A DNA stretch of 64,000 nt from Pogostemon cablin (Eukaryota > Streptophyta > Magnoliopsida > Lamiales > Lamiaceae), in assembly GCA_023678885.1 (NCBI GenBank), contig CM042954.1, positions 4,028,198 through 4,092,197 on the forward strand, in the 5' to 3' direction. The notes under the pieces were generated by a model. It worked only from the letters and a program-made list of their open reading frames with translations. It was not told the DNA's origin and ran no database searches. The translations under genes were made by a program, and so were the position numbers. Of this stretch, positions 46,501 through 59,260 are shown in pieces. Positions within the stretch are counted from its first letter, which is position 1. The number at the start of each line of letters is the position of its first letter.

Positions 46501-48109
46501 TCAAAAAGAGGTATCAGTCGTGACTCTCCGAAGTTAAACATGAGCGCCTGTTGGGGAATGTTCCTCCCGTTTTAATTGCTTTTATATATCTATATTAGTG
46601 TAAGAATTTTATTAGGGGTTGCTTGACTGCGGTATATACTTCTTTGCAAACTTAGCTTCTCACTTTGTTTGATCTAAGTTTGTGGGGAGGTAACGTACAT
46701 ACCTTGTTTTGCAGTGCCGAAGCAAATTTTTTGCATTTTGTTGTTGCTTGTAGGGTCGACTTTTTGCGAATTCTTAATATTTTTAAATTATTCGATGATG
46801 TTGAGGGTTCGATTTTTTGCAATTTTCCAAGTTTCGTATTTTGTGTTGTTTGTCGTGTGTCGTTTGTTGGTCCTAGCGTTAGTTTAGTCGATTTATGGTT
46901 CTCTAAGATGATTTTCTGATTTTTCTTAGCCCTTGATTATATATGTGATTATGTTTGAGAAGCAGTTTGATATTAAGATGCTTGAAGTTTAATTATATGC
47001 AGGGATGATTAGCTATGTAGCTTTATTAGGAATGCTCATTCATTCATATAGCCATGTGAGATTTTGAGCCTTTTGAAATCATGACAAGTCGCATGATTCA
47101 GTTTATTCTTGTGAGTGTCGTTCATACACACGTATTCTAGAACTTGGCTTTATATTGAAGCTACTGTTTGATTAGACAATGGGAAATGATCTTAGGCCAT
47201 CTTTGTTGTTTATTAGTCACTAGCCATATTATTATCCTATCTAATGAAATTATCCGTAGTCAACCTTTTTGAGCCTAAAAGCCTTATTTGTTGGAAGCCT
47301 ACGTGATTAGCCAATTGATCCCTTTGTCAGCCTTAAAAATTCCTACCTAGTAGAGAGTTGAAGGAGTCAAGTTAGTGTCTTAAGATGAAGAATAAAAGGA
47401 GAGTAATTTGGAAGTGATGGAAATTTGTTGAAAAGAATGGTTAAATTATATCATGAAGGGGTAGTGCCCGAAACTGGTACCTCATGGAAAAGGGTAGTGC
47501 CCGGAACTGGTACCCTTATTTGAGGAAAAAAAAGAAGAAGGAAAAAAGAGAAAGAAAAAAATTCAAGTAAGGATGTTGTGTTTAAAAGTAAAGGAGGAAT
47601 CAAGTTGCACGAAAAATTGAAGAGCATTGAAGAAGAAAGAAGAAAGTGAAGCTGTTTGTTGAGAAGCTGTAAGTCTTCTTTGATTCTCTACTAGTGATTG
47701 AGTCACTTTATCCATATATTCCCTACCTTTACCAAAGAGTCAACATTACAACCTAATGCAAGACCTTTTTGATCCTATAGTCGAGAGTTGAGATGATTGT
47801 CAAGCTTATGGTTACGCGTGTGTTTGAATTGACTTTGAGTGTAAACACCTTACCTAAGTGTATATCTCACACTTGAGCGATGAGCGTAAATACTACCCAT
47901 GAGAATAGGAGTGGATGAGCATTCTGAAAAAGTGAAATAGTTGTTTTGAATTGCATGTTTTTAGATGGACAGTTGTCTTGTATTCGAAGTATGATTTTTG
48001 AATTGTTATATTTTCTTGGATGTTGTCTGCTATGAAATTTCCTCTCAATTACTCTCTATTGGTTTTATATGTCATTGCCTCGGGACGAGCAACATGTAAT
48101 TTGAGGATT
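46501..48109 (+). other. Athila 3' non-coding internal region
   Basis: Starts with a CCTCCCGTTTTAATTGC block. From 46930 it is homologous to 8820-9886, including paired 'GTAGTGCCCGAAACTGGTACC'-like words (47460-47515) and CCTCGGGACGAGCAACATGT just before the LTR. The purine-rich ATTTGAGGATT precedes LTR start TG at 48110. Confidence 0.7.
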
Positions 48110-50096
48110 TGTTGAGAGTAGAATTTCACGCATTTTATGTGTGCACATTACACCATTTTACTTAGGAAAGTTATCGTTTTTACATGGAATTGTATATGTT
48201 CAAGTATTTACACGATTTTGAGGCTACTAAGGTGTTTTTTTTAGTTTTGAAGGGTAAAACAGGATCAAAAGTTCAAAGTTGGAATGAAGAATGAAAGTGT
48301 GAAGGAATGCTGAAAAATGCACATCCCCGTTGCATAATTTTTTTGTATTCATGTAGAAGTCCAATTTGATCATGCAATATATAGTTGGAAAGCCACAGAA
48401 GAGAGGATCGTTTTGACGTAAAGAACACTCCAATCGGATTTCAAACAAGAAAGTTATGATCAAAGTAATAACGTCGCGCGTGCTGTGCCGAATAGAACGG
48501 CTGTGCCCTTTGCATGACTTTTTACATATTCGAATATTGGAGTTTCAATAAGTTCTTTATATGGATATAAAACTAAAGAAGAGAGAATCACATGAGAGCA
48601 AAAAAAACTCAATTCGGAGTCCGTATGAGGAAGTTGTGCTCGAAACGGTGAGATCGCGCAGTGCAGTCACTGCAGCTCAGCAGCCCACTCGGGAAGCAAC
48701 TCGGCTCGAGCTGCAGCCAATTTTTGCCGAACTAGGGTCCTACGACACCCTCTTAATGTCAGTTTTTTCACCCATATACAGCTCGACTATCACTCGGCAA
48801 GTACAGACCCAACTCGGCTCGATATGGGTGCTGAGCGGTCCAGTTCCGTGCCCAGTCGTGGCCTGTTCAATTCTGCTACGTATTTATACCTTTAGATTAT
48901 GTTTTGGAGCAGAATCGATGCAAAACAGCCCTGCAACAGTCCAAGAAAGATCAAGGGAGATCGATACACAAATTGGAGAGAACACATCCATAATTCATCA
49001 TCAATTCACACCTCCAACACCTTCATATCAGATTAACAACCTAATTTTATCATCCATCCACTTTCAAAAGGGTTCCAAGTGCTAATTGAGGGATAATAGA
49101 GCAATTGGAGAGACAGAGAAGGAATGCGAGACTACGCTTACGCTAGGGTTTCATAATTCTTATCTTTCTCTTTCTTTTACTTTGATTTTTGGTATGAATT
49201 GGTTAGCCATGAGTGTTACTTGTGACCTCATGGACTAATTTTATATACAGTTCTAGGGTTTGATGGATTGATTTGATTGATTTGGGGATTTAGACCAAAG
49301 ATTGATATTTTTTGCAGTTGATCTTTTGATTTTACTTATTTTATTCAGACTCGCTTATCTGCTTCGTAACGTCTTCATAGTATATTCATGACATCCCCCA
49401 TAATGCTTGGATTATTGTGTTAGTTTGTGTGCGTTCATGATTGGTATTGTCTATCTGTTAGGGATTGAAAGTAGTTCCGCTATAAACACTTTAATTCCAT
49501 GAACTGGTAAATCAAATACTTGATTAGTTTAGTGGAACAATATAATTAGACAATCAAGTAGGAAGTGAATAGAACCTTGTAGTAATTCCAGAAAATATCT
49601 TGTTAGTCGAGCTTACCATCTGGAGGTATTGTTGCTTGCTTTGATTAGTATCTAGGAATAAGGCTTGGTAATATTTGCGCACCTTAGGATTTAAACCATA
49701 GTATATTGTTAGCTTAGAATCGAATCATATTCGGTGGGTTAACGGGTTATGTGGTGTATTTTCATTGAAACTGCATGAATGAGCAATTGGAGGTCTAAAA
49801 ACCCGAATTAATTGGTCTATACCTGATACCTTAGAATGGTCTTTTATCTCTTGATTAAAACTTGTTTTATTTATTGCTTTTAATAATTCAGCTATTTAAT
49901 ATTTCAGCATTTTAGTTAATTAATTCACAAAAAAACATTGGAGAACGGTTACTCAATTCTGATTAATTAGTAATTCATAGTAAAATAAATAATTAACTGT
50001 CTTAGTGGGATCAATAATTTAACTTGGGTGTTTGCTGCTATAATTGATATCCTTATACTTGAGGATTAAATTATAGTGCGCAGAAAAAGCCTAACA
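48110..50096 (+). repeat. Athila 3' LTR
   Basis: 1987 bp, collinear with 42053-44041, ending AAAGCCTAACA and followed by AGTAT. A 174-codon frame at 48561-49085 crosses the CAGCTCGG patch but is non-coding LTR sequence. Confidence 0.9.
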
Positions 50097-50275
50097 AGTA
50101 TAGTGAATTATTTCATGAACAATTTATGATATAAATAAAAAGTGATAACATTTTACAGTAAAAGTGATAATTTTTTATAGCAAAAATGATAATGATATTT
50201 ATCACTTTTTATCCGTCTCACGTAAGAGCTTACGTGAGAAGGTCTCATACGCTCATACTGTCATACACGTCTTTG
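50097..50275. mobile_element. MITE, right part (split by Athila insertion)
   Basis: Carries AAAAGTGATAA words and a hairpin at 50214-50241 (arms TCTCACGTAAG and CTTACGTGAGA, 2-bp spacer), then GGTCTCATACGC. It is related to 53096-53314. Confidence 0.6.
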
Positions 50276-52668
50276 TCTTTTTTTAACAACTGAATCTTAA
50301 TAAATTTATACTATTTTTACCAGATAAATTATTTATCAATAGATTACTTACGAGAAGACCAACAGAATTATTAGATGATTTTGAATTTTATAGTAAAATT
50401 TATCAACTACCACCTTCCCAATAAAAAAATTAAAAAAAATATTGTTGTTAATCAATTGAGAAACAAATTTAACAATGAAATTAAGAATTTTACCAGTATA
50501 ATATTCAACTAGTAAACAATGTACTCCCTTCGAAAAATGCAAACATTTTTATTTTACATTTTGAGCGTCAAACTCAAAGATACTCATTTTATTTTTTTTT
50601 ATAAAAAAGTTTTACACATAGCTCTTCACTCATTTCTCCACTATATATAAAATAATAATATTTCATAGGATATTTGCAATTATCAGATCTACTATTATAT
50701 TTTTTTTAAGTAAATATACATAAGTAAGCATAATATACATGTCTCTATAAAAATATAAATTTATATTTTAATGACCCATTTATATAACTTTTATATTAAT
50801 AATAAAAAATAAATAAATACAATGACAGCTTTCTTTATATCATAAAATAAATTCAAACTTAATTTACTATATTAAAAAGCTTATTATATTGTATTTTGAA
50901 ATTAAATTATACAAATTTTAAAATCATGTAAATAGATTGATTGTACATATTCCTATTTCAATCAAGTAAATGGTCATTTTCTCAACGAAGATAAATTATT
51001 GTAGATAAAGCTTTTTTTAGATGCTATCCATGTGAGTGAATCATGAGATGACTTAAAATAGGTTTATTATACAGTTAAAATAAGTTTATTTGTAGTTAAA
51101 AGTATATTTTTTTAAAGTATAATAAATAATAAATTAAAGTTTGATTTTATATACATATTTTAAATGATTTTATAAATATACTTTAATTATAAATAAGCAT
51201 AAACGTACGTCTAACAAGAGAGTAACCTATTTTTATATAGACTTTCCACTTATAATTTTTTTAAAATCTTTTTTCTTCTTTTATCCATTTTATAATTTAT
51301 GATTTATTTTGTTACCTCTTTAATATTTACCTTGATTTAGTACGTATTTTTAAAGTATAATTTTAATTAATAGTAAAAAAAGAAAAATTAAAAAGAATGG
51401 GTATCACAAATGTTTTAAAAAAATTGGTTATAAAATTGGTTTTATTTGGGGTAGTCCCTCTTAAAATAAATATCTATCAAATATTATGAATAAATATATA
51501 ATTTTGGAGATATAATTGATTATTTGAAAGGCTAAAAATTGTGTGTCTCTAAATCCGTATTTTTCGGAAGTTGTTACTCTTTAGTATTAAATGTTATAAT
51601 ATCATTTAATATTAGGATATGTACTCTTTATTTTTTGAAAAAAAATTAATTTTTTAATCAAACATTTATGTCATTCATATTTAAATCTTTTCAATAAAAA
51701 AAATATCAGTATTTTTTATCCACCTTTTTTACATATGACACTGGACACAACTCTTTTAAGAAGTTATTATTTAAGGTATTGCATTCACAAAAGATAAAAT
51801 ATTAAAGTACATTTTTTTTACACTTTTAATCTAAAATGAGCACATAATACATTATTTTTTTAGGGATAGAGGAATTAATTAAAAAATTAAGTAAATTTTA
51901 ATTAATAAATTAATATTGCAAAAAAGGCAGTTATTTTGTATTTTAACTTTATTAAAAAATAGTACCTCCTATATGATATTTTTACCAATTTTTTATTTTT
52001 ATTTTTGAATTGATTAATTTTTTTTACTAACAGAAATTATATATCGCACTTATCCATGATAAAACAATTTATTGTTCTAATTGATAAATTATATATTAAT
52101 TTAATTAATTTAGATAATTAGATGAAATACATTTAAATTTATAAAGTAGTGTATGAAAATGGTATGTTTAGGTGATCGATCGATGAAAAGTCACTAAATA
52201 TTAATTGCCATCAAGAAGCAAACTATTCATTGCAGCAAAATCTAATTAAATAAAAGAAAATGAAAGGGGGGGTATTTTTGTCTTGAGAAAATATTAACAC
52301 AAAATGGACAAATATATCCCTATTGAGTTGGATCAATTTGATCCAAATAGAATAACCCTTCATTTTTTAAACTATTTAATTTTTGGTTTCATTGAACGCA
52401 AAGTTCTGTATCTTGGAAATAGGGAAAGTAAATGCAGAGTGTATCTAATCGTCTTCACTTATGAGTGGTTTTATTTTTTAAATATTTTCGCCAAAATCAA
52501 TATGGAGGAACCGAGTGTATTATTTAAGCTTAGTTGTAAATATATTAAAAATTTTGACTCAACACATCTATTTATGTTATTTATTTTTAATTTAAATTTT
52601 CTTTTTGTTTGGATCCGCTGAGTTGTGACTTGTGATAACCATGATTTTTTAAGAAATATATAAATATT

Positions 52669-52712
<44 letters not shown>

Positions 52713-53095
52713 GAAATGAAAAATGAAAATTAAGATTAATAAGTTATCAAAAAAAATTCAATATACCTTTTTTTATTAATTAGATTGTATATGTACTTAA
52801 GAAATTCAAGGTGAAGTGACATTATTAACTTGCTATTAATGTATTTTTTTTAATAAATCAATAGATTAAATTATAAGACAAAGTCGCTTTTTAAACGGTA
52901 ATTTTGTGATACAGATCGACATGTTGTTAAAGTATGTTCATTACATAGGTAAAGTATGTTAATTCGTAGTTAAAATACGTTTTTTAAAGTATGATTAAAA
53001 ATAATGAATTATAATATATTTTTAAAGTATTATAGTACGATTCACTAAAAACATATTTTAAGTACTAATAAGCATAATTTTTCTGTATAGTGTAG
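50276..53095. other. AT-rich intergenic tract
   Basis: Very AT-rich and without recognisable genes. It holds homopolymer runs, a (TA)n microsatellite at 52672-52709 and a half-preserved Stowaway-like end (TACTCCCTTCG at 50524). A 105-codon frame at 52304-52621 is AT-driven and not convincing. Confidence 0.6.
52672..52709. repeat. (TA)n microsatellite
   Basis: About 19 uninterrupted TA units in the AT-rich tract. Confidence 0.95.
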
Positions 53096-53314
53096 GTCTT
53101 GCGTGAGACTATTTTTCACTTTTTAAAATAGTTATCACTTTCGCTATAAAACGTTATCACTTTCTCTATAAAATATTATCACTTTTTATTTATACTATAA
53201 ATTGTTCATGAAATATCATTATCACTTTTCATTAATTTATTATCATTTTCCTTTATAAAAGTTATCACTTTCTGACCGTCTCACGTAAGACGTGAGACGG
53301 TCTCGCACAAGTCT
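53096..53314. mobile_element. MITE with terminal hairpin
   Basis: 219 bp, from AGGTCTTGCGTGAGAC to GTCTCGCACAAGTCT (imperfect inverted ends). The body repeats TTATCACTTT six times, and a perfect hairpin (arms GTCTCACGT and ACGTGAGAC) lies near the right end. It is the same family as the MITE split by the Athila element. No clear target duplication was seen. Confidence 0.6.
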
Positions 53315-53331
53315 TTGCCTTCTATATAATA

Positions 53332-53534
53332 CTCCATCCGTCCCGCTCAAACGTCACCAGTTGCTTTTCGTGCGTAGATTAATGAGTATTATTATTTTAT
53401 GTAAAGTGGGTAGTTGTATTAGTAGTGAGTGGTGGACCACATGTGGTACCTTTTTACTAAAAGTGGAAAATAGTGACATTTGGATGAGACGCCCAATATA
53501 GTAAAATGATGACCTTTCGGTGAAACGGATGGAG
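53332..53534. mobile_element. Stowaway-type MITE
   Basis: 203 bp between TA dinucleotides, with ends CTCCATCCGTCCCG and the inverse ...GAAACGGATGGAG. Non-coding. Confidence 0.85.
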
Positions 53535-54161
53535 TAACTACTTATACTTTAACAATAGACCGATTCATATCACAAATAACCGTCTCATAATAGTATCCCA
53601 AATTATAAACAGTGCATAAATAATTAAAAAAAACTCAAAATTAAAATTTCATATATATGAACAAAATTTTTCAAAGTAATAAAATTATTTTCATGATATA
53701 AATGTAATCAGTAATGACATTTAACTATGTACATCATTATATCAAATTGAAATTATAACTTAAGTATGTGTACCGAAAATACAAAGGCAAAATAAGTTAT
53801 AGGCGGTACGATATTCTATGACATTTAACTATCTACATCATTATAGGGGTGAGCGGTACATATACTGAAAATTATTTAATAATTGTAAAAAAGTCTTTTA
53901 ATGTTTTATGATCCTTGATTTATATTACCTTAGTACTTTTATCTTATTTTGCCTTCGCAATTCGATTTTGTTTAAAGCGAAAAATACCGCTTGTAATTAT
54001 TTATATAACGTTATTGTACTTGTGGTTCATAACTTATATTCCTCTTGGTAAATTGGGCTTATTCTTAGAGTAAATTATTAGGGTTTTTTTTTCTATTAAC
54101 ATTATTATCTTTTGAAGCAAAAAATTACAATGATAGTATGTACAACCAATTAAACACACCA

Positions 54162-54231
<70 letters not shown>

Positions 54232-54610
54232 TAGTATTATGACCTTTACTCATTTTCTAATTTAATCACGAACTATTTTTTTAATTAAAAAAAATGCATA
54301 ACCTTAACTCATTTTCTCAATTTAATCGCGAACTATTTATTTAATAAAAAAGATGCATGACCTTCTTATTTTCTTTCATTTAAGGTTCATGTTTTCTATT
54401 TTTGTTTGTCCAAGTTAAAGTTTAGTTTTTTTTTCAAGTAAGGCCTACACAAAACAATTAATTATTCTACGAATGGCCACATACAACACTAATACAACTA
54501 CCAACTTCACAATAAATATTATTTTTTTCATCTCACTACACATTAAAATATTATAACTCTTAATTTACGTGCAAGAAACAAACGTAAATGTCAAATCGGG
54601 ATGGAGAGAA
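53535..54610. other. AT-rich tract with long (TA)n and MITE remnant
   Basis: Non-coding. A (TA)n run of about 66 bp is at 54164-54230. At 54240-54360 a phrase ('TTTAATC(A/G)CGAACTATTTTTTTAAT') is repeated twice. At 54470-54612, sequence resembling the body of the 59775-59999 MITE ends in GGGATGGAGAGAATA, a decayed Stowaway right end. Confidence 0.55.
54164..54230. repeat. (TA)n microsatellite
   Basis: About 33 TA units, the longest microsatellite in the window. Confidence 0.95.
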
Positions 54611-54659
54611 TATATATATATATATATAAAAGAAGATATAGCCGGTAAACTGTCCGGTA

Positions 54660-56790
54660 ACTGTACGGTTGCTGGTATCCCCTAATTCTACTTTCTGTCC
54701 ACGCGTCTCCTTTTTACATACGTGGCGTCTCCTCCTCCAATCTTACATCTTTGTTTTCTTAAACCACCGATTCATTATGCTTGCGCCAGTTCTCCACCGC
54801 TCGTCATCGCCTGCGCCAATTCTCCACCGCTCACTCGCCATTGCCTGCGCCAAGAATCAAATTCAGGATAGTCTGGTTTCTTCGTCCCTGTGGTGCCAGC
54901 CCCATCACCCTCATCTGTACGTTTGGTTTTTTTTTCCCTATCATTCTACAGGATTCAATTCCTTCCTCTCACTCTTCTCCGATGTCTAATTTAAGATATC
55001 AGCATTCGTTTGGGTTTCCTCATCTCGGACGTCATTACGCTCGCCGTTGCTTCACGGACCCCTAGCCATAGCTTCTTGTTGTTGGTATAGGTAAGCTCTC
55101 TATTTACTTTTGCATTTGATTTTGACATTTCTTACTGAAAAAGCTTAGGTTTTTTGCCTCTTCAGTGCAAGCACACTGTAATCTCCCCTCCCCCAATTGT
55201 GTGCAGCAAGATTTTCACCCTAAGTTGGATATACATTGTTTGTGTGCTGGACTTTGTTGATGTCATGATACACACTGAAAATTGAGTGGTTTTTCATTTT
55301 AATTTTTGCCCTTTGATAAACTTTCAATTAGTGGGGGGTTTCCACCGAGTTTTGTCAGCTGATTTTGATATCATTTGTTTGAAAATTAATGGGATTTTCC
55401 CCCACCTAATAAAGCTATCTAATAAATTTTAGGAGTGCTGGGTGATCCAATTTAGGCCTTGTATCTAAGGAAAAAATGTAAGCTTGAACTGAGTTGTGTT
55501 GCTATAAGTAACTTATTCCTTATATTATAATTTCTGCTCAAAATTTTGGATTTGCATATGTAAATGGCTAATTAGTGTAAAATTTCTTATGGAAGATTTT
55601 ATGCTGGCTGCTAAAACTAAATGCTTTCTTCATGAGGTGTATATGTTGATGTGAGCCTGCAATTTGTTGCCTACTAACTTGAGAATTGCGTAGGTTTATT
55701 TTTATGTGTTTTAATGGTTTGTCATACATAGTTGATGTAACTTAAGTCTGCTTAGGATTTGCATATGTAATGGCTAATAAGTAGTAATGACTATGAAATT
55801 TCTTATACATTTAAAGTTGTTTGATTGAATAAAAGTCTGAAATCTGATTATACAATTCCTGCAGAGAAAAAGATTTTTTAGAAGCCTTAGTTTTTATAAT
55901 GTGATCTTAAGTATTGTCAGGATAATTTAAATAATTTCTGTTAGTGAGAATTTTGACATGATATGTGCAGATCTGTTACTTTTACCATACACATTTCTTG
56001 TGTGTTATACAATCACTTTATTGACTCATCGAGTGGAATAATGAACAGGTACGCCTTGTGTGTTTTACAAATAAGTTCATTTGCAACTTAAATGCTCTCT
56101 TAACATATTTACAACTGTTTTATTGTCGCAATACTTTGTTGCGTGTTGTTTTATATGAACTTTATAACATGTAACCTGCAATATCTTTTCCATCTTACTA
56201 CTAATTTACTGCTATCGATTGGTTGTGACTATCGATGTTCATAGTAGAATTGGGAATATGTTTTTATTGTTGGTGATTTTTTAAGTAATGCCAAATGAGA
56301 ACTTGATAGAAAACAATACCCTTTTTTCCTTCTCTTTTTCCTTGCATTTTGTACAATCCTAGCTATATTGAAATGCTTTGTGTTTTCTAATAATGACTTT
56401 TCTGCAGTCTGCACTTTCCCTTGTTACCGTAATATGGTTTGTGGGATTTGGAATCTTTTTGTTGCTGGCTTGTATGTATGTCTGTTGCTGTGGGTGTAAG
56501 CGTTATGGCAACTCTCAATCTACCTATATTCTGTCCCTGCAAAGGCTTGGTTTAATTTGTATCCCTGCTCTTGATTATTATTAGGTGGACTTCGCCATGC
56601 AATCGCTCCTAACCATAACACCACTCCGCCACCATTCTCGACCCAGTTTCTCGTATCCACGGCTCTATTGATGATGTCTTTATAGTGGGCAGAGAGCTGC
56701 CAACTATACAGTTTGTTGGGCACCTTTTATCGTGCAACAACGCCAAACCTATAGGCATCACTTTTTGATGTAAGGTGGCTTGCAACAAGA
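54660..56790 (+). other. Helitron 5' half: leader-like sequence, no clear gene
   Basis: At 54780-54850 a 'CCTGCGCCAATTCTCCACCGCTC' type word is repeated two to three times, within a 94-106-codon frame that I take to be non-coding or a 5' untranslated exon. GGTATAG/GTAAGCTC near 55085 could be a donor. 55100-56590 is T-rich and intron-like. At 56640-56765 one frame reads VSRIHGSIDDVFIVGRELPT then IQFVGHLLSCNNAKP; it is coding in style, but I do not recognise it. Confidence 0.35.
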
Positions 56791-56794
56791 AACA

Positions 56795-57854
56795 GAGTTC
56801 AAGATTTTCAGAGTTGGCAAAGGTGGAGGAGAAGCTTAAATTGACAGAGTCGATTCCCGATAGCAAGGGAATGATTGTAGAGTCTTAAGTCTCCCTTTTA
56901 CTCTTTTTCTGGGGCTTATATGCTTTAGACAACCAACATTCATACTCTGATTAGCATTTTTTCTTGCACATAATCTTGAAATTAAGAGAATTAATGATGA
57001 AAAAAAGGCGTCCATGGCAGCTCAATTTGCAGCAGAAGCCACTCTTCGGAGAGTTCATGCTGCTCTAAAGGATGATGACATTCCTCCAATTGAAGCTATT
57101 TTGGCTCCATTAGAGGCTGAGCTCAAGCTTGCAAGGCAGGAGGTTTGTATATTTAGGCTTTGCTCATGTAGTTATATAATCTCTATTGAGTGAATAGTTC
57201 AAATAAGTGAAATAACAAAGCACTGGACCGACTCACCGAATCAAAAGAGGCTGCCTTACTAGAGGCAGATTGAACTGTACAAACAGCATTGGCAAAAGCT
57301 TCTATGGTTGATGATCTCAACCAAGAATTAATGAAGCAGATAGAGATTTGCCAGGTATTGCATTATTATATGCATTGAATTTTGATTCTTGAAAGTAGCT
57401 TGTTGATTCTCAACTTTTTTGACACTATAAATTGGGCACGATCTTTAAAAAAAAATTCAGGAAGAGAATAAGATATTGGACAAAATGCATGGGCAAAAGG
57501 TCGCCGAGGTTGAAAAACTCACCCAAACTCTGCGTGTACTCGAAGAAGCTGTGCTTGCTGGCGGTGCAACTGCTAATGCTGTGTGTGACAACCAACGAAA
57601 AGTTCAAGAGATGAATGTAATTATCTTTAACCCATTGATTCACTGAACTATATTGTATCATATGATCAATGAAATTTAGTGGAATATCTTTTGATTCTGA
57701 TCTTTAGAAGGAATGAAAAACTCTTGATAGGGAGCTTGCCCGTGCCAAAGTAACAGCAAATAGGGTAGCAACTGTTGTAGCTAATGAATGGAAAGATGCT
57801 AATGACAAAGTGACGCCTGTCAAACAATGGCTTGAGGAAAGAAGATTCTTGCAG
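56795..57854 (+). pseudogene. MAP70: MAP70 microtubule-associated protein, five-exon fragment
   Basis: MAP70 proteins are plant-specific coiled-coil proteins that bind cortical microtubules and pattern wall thickening. Exon pieces: about 56815-56870 (AKVEEKLKLTES), 56972-57142 (KKASMAAQFAAEATLRRVHA to APLEAELKLARQE), about 57212-57354 (ALDRLTESKEAALLEA to NQELMKQIEICQ), 57461-57616 (EENKILDKMHGQKVAEVEKL to VQEMN) and 57708-57854 (TLDRELARAKVTANRVATVV to QWLEERRFLQ). Introns with mostly valid GT/AG ends are retained. Two in-frame TGA codons replace conserved arginines, the acceptor before 56972 is lost and a few residues are deleted. The fragment covers the central coiled coil only. Confidence 0.88.
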
Positions 57855-58755
57855 GTATAAATGCATGCATCTTTTCTGTAGGACCAAAATGTTAAGTTCA
57901 TGATTCACTTTTCAATGTTAATCCCCTATTCTATTTCTAAATTGATTCAAAAATATATATTTATCTATTAGTGATAACTTTGTATCTGAAAATCTGATGT
58001 CTTATGAAATGTAAAACTTTTAGACTAAACCTCACATCTTAAGATATGTGTTTTTGGTATTCCCTTTTATTTGTTAGTGCGCTGTGGTTTGATTGATTAC
58101 TGTAAAATAAATTTGTTACTATCATTCCAGGTTGAAAAAAAACAAAGAATAACAATGACCAACACCATCAGTCTCAAATTAAAACTATCACTGATTTCTC
58201 CTCCTTTCCCGAAAAGGTGAAAGAAACACCATGCACACACCTCACAACTTTACCATCTTGTGTGCCCAAAATGTTCATCTTTTGTAGCAAATTATGGCAC
58301 TGAGTTCACTTAACTATATTGCAATTACATTTACCCATATGGGAAACCAATGTAAGAAACTCTATGCTCTTTTAAAAAATTTTATGACATTCTTTCAGCA
58401 CAATTTTTCCATAACATATTAAATATAAACAGCATCAACTTCAAGGATATTTTGGAGACTAATTTGGATGGTGATGGCAAGAATTATTCTGAAGGTATAT
58501 AAAATTTTCAGTTTAATGTGTGTGAGTTAATGCTTTTAAGATTTCTGGCTTATTTAACTAATTTGTTTTGTATGAATCTGTGAAGTTAGTTCTACTGTTC
58601 TTATTTTGTGTGATTTTTTTTAGCCTTCTGGTTTATTTAACTTTAACATTGAAAATTAATTTTGTGTGCTTTTAATTTTTGGTTTATTTAACTCTTGCAT
58701 TGAACAATTAATTTCTATGAATTTGTGAAGTTAGTTCTACTGTGCTGTTGTCTTA
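57855..58755 (+). other. Stretch between MAP70 and RDR fragments
   Basis: T-rich and intron-like. A short frame at 58440-58500 (FKDILETNLDGDGKNYSEG) has coding style but is unrecognised. Near 58545 and 58680 a phrase around 'TTTATTTAACT...TTTGTGAAGTTAGTTCTACTGT' occurs twice. Confidence 0.35.
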
Positions 58756-59260
58756 TTGTTTGGTAGCTCAAACACCAATCTTGAGGATTGTTCTACTGAA
58801 GCTTGTTCTTATTGTCCTGCTGCTGTTGATGATGATTTTTTTCTAACTCTTAGTAGATTGGATAAAGACATAGCTCTATGCAAGTTCTTAAACAAATGCA
58901 CAAGTTGCATTTCACTTGCAGCATTCTTCCTTTACCAAAAGGAAGTTCCTTACTCAGGAGAAAAGATTGAGCAGAATGTGATGAGTTGCCATAGGGTTCT
59001 TGTAACTCCGTCTAAGGTCTTTTGCTTAGGACCGGAGCTTGAGTCAACTAATTACATTGTAAATAACTTCGTGTCGCATGCTTCAAACTTTATGAGGGTT
59101 ACATTTGTCGATGAAGATTTGGGAAGGCTTTCTACTGCTGCTGTTGCTGCCCACAACATGAGAGGGATCTTCTCCAAGCCTTAGGGGACTGACATTTATC
59201 ATTGAATTTTCTCTCTGTTCTGCGAGATGGTGTAGTGATAGTGGATAAAAGATTTGAGTT
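58756..59260 (+). pseudogene. RNA-dependent RNA polymerase (RDR) fragment
   Basis: A 143-codon open frame (58756-59184) contains VLVTPSKVFCLGPELESTNY and FMRVTFVDEDLGRLS, the conserved approach to the catalytic region of plant RDR proteins of the RDR1/2/6 type. These make double-stranded RNA for small-RNA silencing. After a stop the reading continues in nearby frames (DIYH, then LSVLRDGVVIVDKRFEF) to about 59260. A TGA at HRI, a premature TAG and a frameshift break it. The catalytic DLDGD loop lies further downstream in the family and is absent. An acceptor-like GGTAG precedes it. Which RDR is the parent is not certain. Confidence 0.75.

Larger units (their letters stand above)
42053..50096 (+). 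mobile_element. Non-autonomous Athila-type gypsy element
   Basis: An 8044-bp element with perfect AGTAT duplications (42048-42052 and 50097-50101), LTRs of 1989 and 1987 bp, a tRNA-Asp-type primer site, and a 4.07-kb interior. The interior holds the gag C-terminus, protease, an unrecognised ORF and a conserved non-coding tail, with no reverse transcriptase, RNase H or integrase. It must have depended on a partner element for movement. LTR similarity is roughly 94-95% by eye, so it is older than the Tekay copy. Confidence 0.88.

Noticed and set aside
48561..49085. 174-codon ORF
   Set aside because: It lies wholly within the Athila 3' LTR; the equivalent in the 5' LTR is interrupted differently.
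52304..52621. 105-codon ORF in the AT-rich tract
   Set aside because: The Phe/Leu/Ile/Asn-rich reading is explained by AT composition, with no domain.
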